NCBI GenBank assembly: GCA_015655615.1
Contig: JAATES010000091.1
Location: forward strand, 1 to 10,627
Length of the DNA stretch: 10,627 bases
Direction of reading: 5' to 3'
From: Actinomycetales bacterium
Lineage (GTDB): Bacteria > Actinomycetota > Actinomycetes > Actinomycetales > Cellulomonadaceae
Part shown: in pieces, positions 7,192 through 10,627 of the stretch
Position numbering within the stretch: the first letter of the stretch is position 1
Layout: each line of letters begins with the position of its first letter
Position numbers and translations under genes: made by a program
Notes under the pieces: model-generated
Seen by the model: only the letters and a program-made list of their open reading frames with translations
The model's database searches: none
Told to the model about the DNA's origin: nothing

Positions 7192-8276
7192 CGGTGCCGC
7201 CCGCCGACCTGCTCGGCCAGACCGGAGAGCAGGTCGATCAGCGCGACCGGCGTCGTGGCGTCCAGCTCGCGGATGCCACGGTGCGCCGAGTCGAGCTGGA
7301 GTGCGATCTGTCGCTCGACTGCGGCACGGCTCCCGCTGCGGGTGAGGGCCTCGCCCACTGCGCAGCATTGCTCCTCGGTGAGGTCGCCCTTGCCCCACAG
7401 CGGCTCGATCACGCGCCAGGCGGAGGTCGAGCGGGCATGCAGCATGATCATCGTCTGCTTGGCCTCCCGGATGTCAGTCCCGCGCGCCGTGGCGAGGTCG
7501 CGTGGGTCGGCGAACAGGTTCCTCAGGTCGTCCTGGAGCTGATAGGCCACGCCGATCGCCTGGGTGATCGGGGCGAGGAGTTCCTCGAGCCGAGGACTGG
7601 CCCCGGCCAGGATGACGCCGACGCGCACCGGCAGTTCCACCGAGTACACGGCGGTCTTGCGGAGCGCGGTGTCCATCACCGTCTTGGCCGTGGGCGCGCA
7701 GATACCGTGCCCCAGGGCCACGTCACTGATCTCGCCTGCGATGGAGTCGCTGATCGCATGTGCCAGGAGCGTGCCGAGCCGAATCCGCGCCGGGGCGTCG
7801 AGTTCGAGGCCCCAGGCCATGGTGTGGACGTGGCTGAGCAGCGCGTCGCCCACGAGCAGCCCGACCGCCTCGCCCCAGCGCTGCGCGCTACGAGACGGCA
7901 CCCCCTGGTCGATGGCGGCGTCGAAGGCGGCTCCGATGAGGTTGCGATCACCGCGTCGATCGGTGTCCGCGTCGATGAGGTCGTCATGGAGCAGGAACGA
8001 CAGGTGGAGCAGCTCGACCATCGAGGCCGCCTCGATCAGGACGGGCAGGGACACGGTGTGGCCGTCGCAGAGTGCGTCGTAGGCGGCGATGACCAGGCTC
8101 GGCCGCACGAACTTGCCCGCGACACTGCGGCTCCTGGCGAGGTCCCACACCATCAGATGCTCGGTGCCCGGGTGTGAGGTCATGCCTGCCCGGGAGGTGA
8201 AGACCGACTCGACGCGGTCCCGCACGGCGCCGAGTCTGGCATCGGTCGGCACGAGTGCCACCGCCAGCGGCGTCAC
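7188..8276 (-). CDS. crtE: Geranylgeranyl diphosphate synthase (CrtE)
   Basis: This 362-residue trans-prenyltransferase supplies GGPP. The first Asp-rich motif is in HDDLIDADTDRRG (97-109), followed by GLLVGDALLS (139-148), KTAVYSVELP (207-216) and YQLQDDLRNLF (245-255). The second Asp motif reads DDLRN, lacking the third Asp of classical DDxxD; actinobacterial GGPP synthases often vary here, so activity is still expected. GTDIREAKQT (266-275) matches the usual Lys-containing segment. The chosen start is GTG at 8276-8274, because it overlaps the idi stop as GTGA in a chain of such overlaps; an internal ATG at residue 32 is an alternative, and the open frame to 9131 shadows idi. Product length is inferred from the neighbouring crtB; farnesyl or longer products cannot be excluded by eye. 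Confidence 0.93.
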   Translation of the reverse strand: MTPLAVALVPTDARLGAVRDRVESVFTSRAGMTSHPGTEHLMVWDLARSRSVAGKFVRPSLVIAAYDALCDGHTVSLPVLIEAASMVELLHLSFLLHDDLIDADTDRRGDRNLIGAAFDAAIDQGVPSRSAQRWGEAVGLLVGDALLSHVHTMAWGLELDAPARIRLGTLLAHAISDSIAGEISDVALGHGICAPTAKTVMDTALRKTAVYSVELPVRVGVILAGASPRLEELLAPITQAIGVAYQLQDDLRNLFADPRDLATARGTDIREAKQTMIMLHARSTSAWRVIEPLWGKGDLTEEQCCAVGEALTRSGSRAAVERQIALQLDSAHRGIRELDATTPVALIDLLSGLAEQVGGRHR

Positions 8277-8818
8277 GAGGTCACCGGGGTGGGAGGGGAC
8301 GGCGTGGTCACGGAGATGACCAGGGGCACCTGCAACGCCATCCATGGGCTGAAGGCGAACGGGGTCGCCGCCACCGCGCGGCTGACTTGTGCCCAGGACG
8401 ACCAGCGCCAGTCCGCGACCTCGAGCGGGTCGGGCCGGGGGACGTCGAGCGTGGTGGCGAGGAACACCGGGCAGACCTCGTTCTCGATGATCCCGCTGAG
8501 GTCGGTCGCGCGGTACCGAAAGCCGGGCAGCACGCAATGGAGACCGGCCACCTCGATGCCGAGCTCCTCCCGGCAGCGGCGGACCACCGCAGCGGCCAGG
8601 TCCTCTCCGGGCTGAGGGTGTCCGCAGCAGGAGTTTGTCCAGACGCCCGGCCAGGTCAGTTTGTCCAACGATCGCCGCGTGATCAGCAGGTCGCCCTCGG
8701 GAGAGGTGACGTAGCAGGAGAACGCCAGGTGCAGTGGCGTGTGGTCGGTGTGGACTGTGAGCCGGTCGGCGCGGCCGCATGCCTTGCCGGACTCGTCGAC
8801 CAGGACGACATCGACCAT
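8273..8818 (-). CDS. idi: Isopentenyl-diphosphate delta-isomerase, type I (Idi)
   Basis: This 181-residue Nudix-fold enzyme interconverts IPP and DMAPP. By alignment with E. coli Idi every metal ligand is present: His23, His30 (in TPLHLAF), His67 (in TNSCCGHP), and Glu112 and Glu114 (in ENEVCPVF). The catalytic Cys is Cys65 of TNSCCGHP, and the general acid/base Glu is Glu114. RCREELGIEV is the degenerate Nudix helix, and FRYRATDLSGI and FAFSPWM are also family hallmarks. The ATG at 8818 has AGAAGGG nine bases upstream. It is the first gene of the carotenoid operon, so DMAPP supply is tied to pigment synthesis; this fits a pathway where each C50 molecule uses extra DMAPP for elongation. Its stop overlaps the crtE start. 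Confidence 0.96.
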   Translation of the reverse strand: MVDVVLVDESGKACGRADRLTVHTDHTPLHLAFSCYVTSPEGDLLITRRSLDKLTWPGVWTNSCCGHPQPGEDLAAAVVRRCREELGIEVAGLHCVLPGFRYRATDLSGIIENEVCPVFLATTLDVPRPDPLEVADWRWSSWAQVSRAVAATPFAFSPWMALQVPLVISVTTPSPPTPVTS

Positions 8819-8827
8819 GGGATGTGA

Positions 8828-8834
8828 CCCTTCT
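8828..8834 (-). promoter_or_regulatory. Ribosome binding site of idi
   Basis: AGAAGGG on the minus strand, nine bases before the idi ATG. This is the entry point for ribosomes on the seven-gene overlapping chain. Confidence 0.6.
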
Positions 8835-8837
8835 TAT

Positions 8838-8866
8838 TGCTAGATGAGCTAATTGCATGTCTAGCA
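8838..8866. promoter_or_regulatory. Inverted repeat, candidate MarR operator between idi and marR
   Basis: Two perfect seven-base arms, TGCTAGA (8838-8844) and TCTAGCA (8860-8866), are separated by 15 bases centred at 8852, with further paired positions inside (GC and GC at 8848-8849 and 8855-8856). The stretch is distinctly A/T-rich against its surroundings and lies in the only divergent intergenic region by the operon. TAGCAT (8862-8867, plus) resembles a -10 box for marR; TAGACA on the minus strand (8864-8859) is one base from the -35 consensus for idi but has no good -10 partner. Binding here could silence both directions. Assignment to the adjacent MarR protein is inference. Confidence 0.55.
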
Positions 8867-8895
8867 TGAAATATCGTGGACGGCGATACGATGGC

Positions 8896-8907
8896 CTCTG
8901 GCCAGAG
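8896..8907 (+). promoter_or_regulatory. 12-base palindrome overlapping the marR ribosome binding site
   Basis: CTCTGGCCAGAG is a perfect 12-base palindrome. Its right half runs into AGAGAGG (8904-8910), the Shine-Dalgarno for the GTG start at 8919 (spacer eight bases). It could be a second protein-binding site or a weak hairpin (four-base stem, GGCC loop) that partly hides the ribosome binding site. The palindrome is directly visible; its function is unknown. Confidence 0.35.
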
Positions 8908-8918
8908 AGGCGAGGCGT

Positions 8919-9482
8919 GTGAGCGAACACAGTGAGCGGTCCATGTTCGACCTCGCGTCGAGCGACCCGGAAGGCAGGCTGGTGGACCGTTCGGCATTCA
9001 CGCGTGAGGACATCGATCAGATTGATCGCATCATGTCCGCGATGTCGGGGTTGCGCAAGGCGGAGAAGCAGCTCGCCGAGGCCTCGCAGCGATATATGCG
9101 GCTCAGCGAGACTGACATGCGCGCTGTTCACTACCTGATCATCTGCGCGAACCGAGGCGAGGAGGCCACCCCGAGCTCACTGGCGAAGTTCCTCGGCATC
9201 ACGACCGCTTCCACCACCAAGCTGATCGACCGACTGGAGAGCGGCCACCATGCGGTGCGTCAGCCGCATCCCACAGATCGTCGTGCGCTGCGGGTGGTCG
9301 TGACACCGCAAACGCATGCGGCCGCCAGGGACAGCATCGGACGCCATCAGGCCTCGCGGTTCAAGGCGGCTTCTCGGCTGACCCCGGCCCAGCGTGAGAC
9401 CGTGATCAGGTTCCTGACCGAGACTGCGCAGGACCTCAGTGCCAGCATGGCCGGCCATGAGGTCGACGCTGTGCGCTCCTAG
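8919..9482 (+). CDS. MarR-family regulator, probable carotenoid operon regulator (CrtR-like)
   Basis: This 187-residue winged-helix protein is divergent from idi. Residues about 15-65 are helical and probably form the dimer and ligand part. The recognition region is TPSSLAKFLGITTASTTKLIDRLE (about residues 86-109), followed by the wing with PHPTDRRALRVVVTP, which carries the MarR D-x-R-R signature. Before the wing, the usual R-A-G-H order reads S-G-H-H, a small change near the DNA contact. The GTG start at 8919 is preferred to the ATG at 8943 because AGAGAGG lies eight bases upstream. In C. glutamicum the divergent MarR protein CrtR represses the crt operon and is released by GGPP and other isoprenyl pyrophosphates. 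The same job here is inferred from position, family and the inverted repeat between the genes. Autoregulation is likely. Confidence 0.88.
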   Translation: MSEHSERSMFDLASSDPEGRLVDRSAFTREDIDQIDRIMSAMSGLRKAEKQLAEASQRYMRLSETDMRAVHYLIICANRGEEATPSSLAKFLGITTASTTKLIDRLESGHHAVRQPHPTDRRALRVVVTPQTHAAARDSIGRHQASRFKAASRLTPAQRETVIRFLTETAQDLSASMAGHEVDAVRS

Positions 9483-9526
9483 GGTTCTGACCTGCTACTT
9501 TGCGGTATCGCATCCGACGCTGTGCG

Positions 9527-9536
9527 GTTTATAAAC
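9527..9536. promoter_or_regulatory. Palindrome over a TATAAA box upstream of the Xre-type gene
   Basis: GTTTATAAAC is a perfect ten-base palindrome 37 bases before the regulator ATG. It contains TATAAA (9530-9535), a good -10 box in an otherwise GC-rich gap. No clear -35 hexamer is seen at the usual distance. A symmetric operator on a -10 box next to an HTH gene suggests autoregulation, but the palindrome is short and may simply be the promoter. The rest of the 91-base gap after marR shows no clear terminator. Confidence 0.4.
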
Positions 9537-9573
9537 GGCTGACAGCCCGAAGGGTCGGCTCCATGGTGATCTG

Positions 9574-9894
9574 ATGGCTGCTCACCACACTCTCAACTTC
9601 GTCCAAGCTGAGGCTCTGGGTGAACGCCTGCGGGCGTTGCGGCTGGAGCGGGACCTGACCCAGGAGCAGCTCGCCAATGCGGCCGGCATCAATCGCAACC
9701 ACTACCAGCTGCTGGAAGAGGGGCGGTCGAGCCGTCGCGACGAGCAGCGCCCCTCCAATCCGACTCTGGCGACCCTGGTCCGGATCTGTGCCGTGCTGAC
9801 GGTGCCCGTTGCCTCGGTGGTGGTGGAGGTGTTCGGACCGGTCAGCGGCGTCGCTGTCGAATACGGCCGTGACGCGGCCCCAGGGGGTCCCTGA
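9574..9894 (+). CDS. Small Xre-family helix-turn-helix regulator
   Basis: This 106-residue protein has one Xre/Cro-type HTH domain over about residues 16-84. LGERLRALRLERDLTQEQLA (15-34) is helix 1 and 2, and AGINRNHYQLLEEGRS (37-52) is the recognition helix with the usual EEG turn. A short basic insert, SSRRDEQRPSNPT (52-64), separates it from the last helices TLATLVRICAVLTVPVASVV. The C-terminal tail after residue 88 has no known domain, and there is no sign of a toxin, protease or cupin partner. The ATG at 9574 is preceded only by GGTGAT; a three-codon reading frame with a better AAGGG site overlaps it. Its 3' end faces the isochorismate synthase gene 22 bases away. Its targets are unknown; no partner gene in the window points to a role. 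Confidence 0.85.
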   Translation: MAAHHTLNFVQAEALGERLRALRLERDLTQEQLANAAGINRNHYQLLEEGRSSRRDEQRPSNPTLATLVRICAVLTVPVASVVVEVFGPVSGVAVEYGRDAAPGGP

Positions 9895-9918
9895 CGGCGA
9901 GCCGGACCGACCACGGTC
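9881..9918. terminator. Two small hairpins between convergent genes
   Basis: CAGGG-GGT-CCCTG (9881-9893) ends at the stop codon of the Xre-type gene, and GACCG-ACCA-CGGTC (9905-9918) covers the stop of the isochorismate synthase gene. Each has a perfect five-base-pair stem but no T-tract follows, so a bidirectional terminator is only possible, not shown. The gap between the two genes is 22 bases. Confidence 0.25.
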
Positions 9919-10627
9919 AGGCCAGCACCCGCAGCATGGTCCCCAGCTTCGCCCCGGTCTCTGCGACCTCGGCAGCGGGATCGGACCCAGCGACGATCCC
10001 CGCCCCGGCGAAGAGGCGTGCCTGCGAGCCCGCCGCAGACGGGTCACTGAGCAGCGCGGATCTGATGGTCACATGGAATTCGCCGTCCCCAGCAGCGTCG
10101 ACCCACCCGAAGGCGCCCGCCATCGGCCCGCGATCCAGCGGCTCCAGCTCCGCGATCAGGTCCAGCGCGCGAGCGGTGGGCCACCCGGCCACAGCAGGGG
10201 TGGGGTGGAGCAGCTGAGCCAGGTGCAACGCTGAGAACGTCGCGGCGGCGGCTGTGGTCAGTTCGCCGCGCAGCACGGTTCCCAGGTGCCACATGGCGTC
10301 GGTCGCCACCAACTCGGGCGCAGGCGGGACATCGAGGCGGCTGCACAGTGGGCCGAGCGCGGTCCGCATGGCATGGACGACGATGGCGTGTTCCGCGAGG
10401 TTCTTCGCCGACGCCGCCAGATCCGCCGCTCGGAGGGAATCCTCGGCCGGGTCGGTTGACCGGGGGATGGACCCCGCAAGCGGACGGCAGGTCACCGACC
10501 GTCCCTGCCGGGCCACGAGCAATTCGGGCGAGGCGCCCACCAGCACGGTCTGCGGTGCGCCGGGTTGCGGCGCGGGCATGGCGAAGACCGTGGCTCTCGG
10601 ATTGTTCTCGCCCAGCCGGTCAGCGAG
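9917..10627 (-). CDS. menF: Isochorismate synthase (MenF/EntC/DhbC family), C-terminal part
   Basis: The last 236 codons of a chorismate-binding enzyme lie in the window; the gene continues past the right edge, and the frame is open from base 10627. Such enzymes convert chorismate to isochorismate for menaquinone or for catecholate siderophores. Visible motifs are VGASPELLV, CRPLAGSIPRS, KNLAEHAIVV, LHPTPAVAGWP, GPMAGAFGWVD and ARLFAGAGIVAGSDPAAEVAET, in the order normal for the catalytic half. The pairing LHPTPAVAG plus GAGIVAGS with EVAET points to isochorismate synthase rather than anthranilate or aminodeoxychorismate synthase. The ATG at 10579 is internal, since conserved residues (LGENNPRATVFA) precede it. 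No men or siderophore gene is visible, so the choice between menF and entC/dhbC rests on actinobacteria generally needing menaquinone. Confidence 0.85.
   Translation of the reverse strand, partial: LADRLGENNPRATVFAMPAPQPGAPQTVLVGASPELLVARQGRSVTCRPLAGSIPRSTDPAEDSLRAADLAASAKNLAEHAIVVHAMRTALGPLCSRLDVPPAPELVATDAMWHLGTVLRGELTTAAAATFSALHLAQLLHPTPAVAGWPTARALDLIAELEPLDRGPMAGAFGWVDAAGDGEFHVTIRSALLSDPSAAGSQARLFAGAGIVAGSDPAAEVAETGAKLGTMLRVLA

Noticed and set aside
7188..8276. CrtE as a heptaprenyl or solanesyl diphosphate synthase for quinone biosynthesis
   Set aside because: The overlap with idi and crtB within a carotenoid operon makes GGPP the expected product.
8274..9131. Extension of the crtE frame upstream to 9131
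   Set aside because: The extension runs through idi and the marR region in the wrong frame; GTG at 8276 in the GTGA overlap with idi is the natural start.
9574..9894. Xre-type gene as the antitoxin of a toxin-antitoxin pair
   Set aside because: No small toxin-like gene overlaps or adjoins it; the neighbours are a MarR regulator and a convergent isochorismate synthase.

Overview
The window is high-GC DNA with dense, overlapping genes and Shine-Dalgarno starts, typical of an actinobacterium. The dominant content is a seven-gene C50 carotenoid operon (idi-crtE-crtB-crtI-crtYe-crtYf-crtEb). Such a set, with two-part lycopene cyclases and a UbiA-type lycopene elongase, is known from Corynebacterium, Micrococcus, Dietzia and members of the Microbacteriaceae. 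A Micrococcales or Microbacteriaceae-like host fits best, but the genus cannot be fixed from sequence reading alone.

Layout, left to right. At 1-99 (minus) is the start of a membrane protein, probably of the DUF58 type, coupled to a MoxR AAA+ ATPase (99-1124, minus). At 1216-2580 (minus) is a uracil/xanthine-type NCS2 permease. At 2698-3135 (minus) is a small pyrimidine-dimer DNA glycosylase-like protein. From 3188 to 8818 (minus) runs the carotenoid operon. It is transcribed right to left, and all six internal junctions overlap (GTGA, ATGA or TGATG). A MarR-family regulator (8919-9482, plus) is divergent from idi. The 100-base gap between them holds an inverted repeat that is a good operator candidate. 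A small Xre-type HTH regulator (9574-9894, plus) follows, with its own palindrome over a TATAAA box. At the right edge is the 3' part of an isochorismate synthase gene (9917-10627, minus), convergent with the Xre gene.

How the genes work together. Idi balances IPP and DMAPP. CrtE makes geranylgeranyl diphosphate. CrtB condenses two of these to phytoene, and CrtI desaturates phytoene to lycopene. CrtEb adds C5 units at both ends, and the CrtYe/CrtYf heterodimer closes the terminal rings. The expected product is a decaprenoxanthin-, sarcinaxanthin- or C.p.450-like cyclic C50 pigment; ring type cannot be read from the sequence. The divergent MarR protein is in the position of C. glutamicum CrtR, an isoprenoid-pyrophosphate-responsive repressor. 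The pyrimidine-dimer glycosylase gene sits 52 bases after crtEb on the same strand, so a combined pigment and UV-repair transcription unit is possible.

No tRNA, rRNA, CRISPR array, insertion sequence or disrupted gene was seen. No stretch longer than about 120 bases lacks a gene. The pathway itself is a known type; the less ordinary parts are the operator architecture, the attached repair gene and the small regulatory features around the two regulators.
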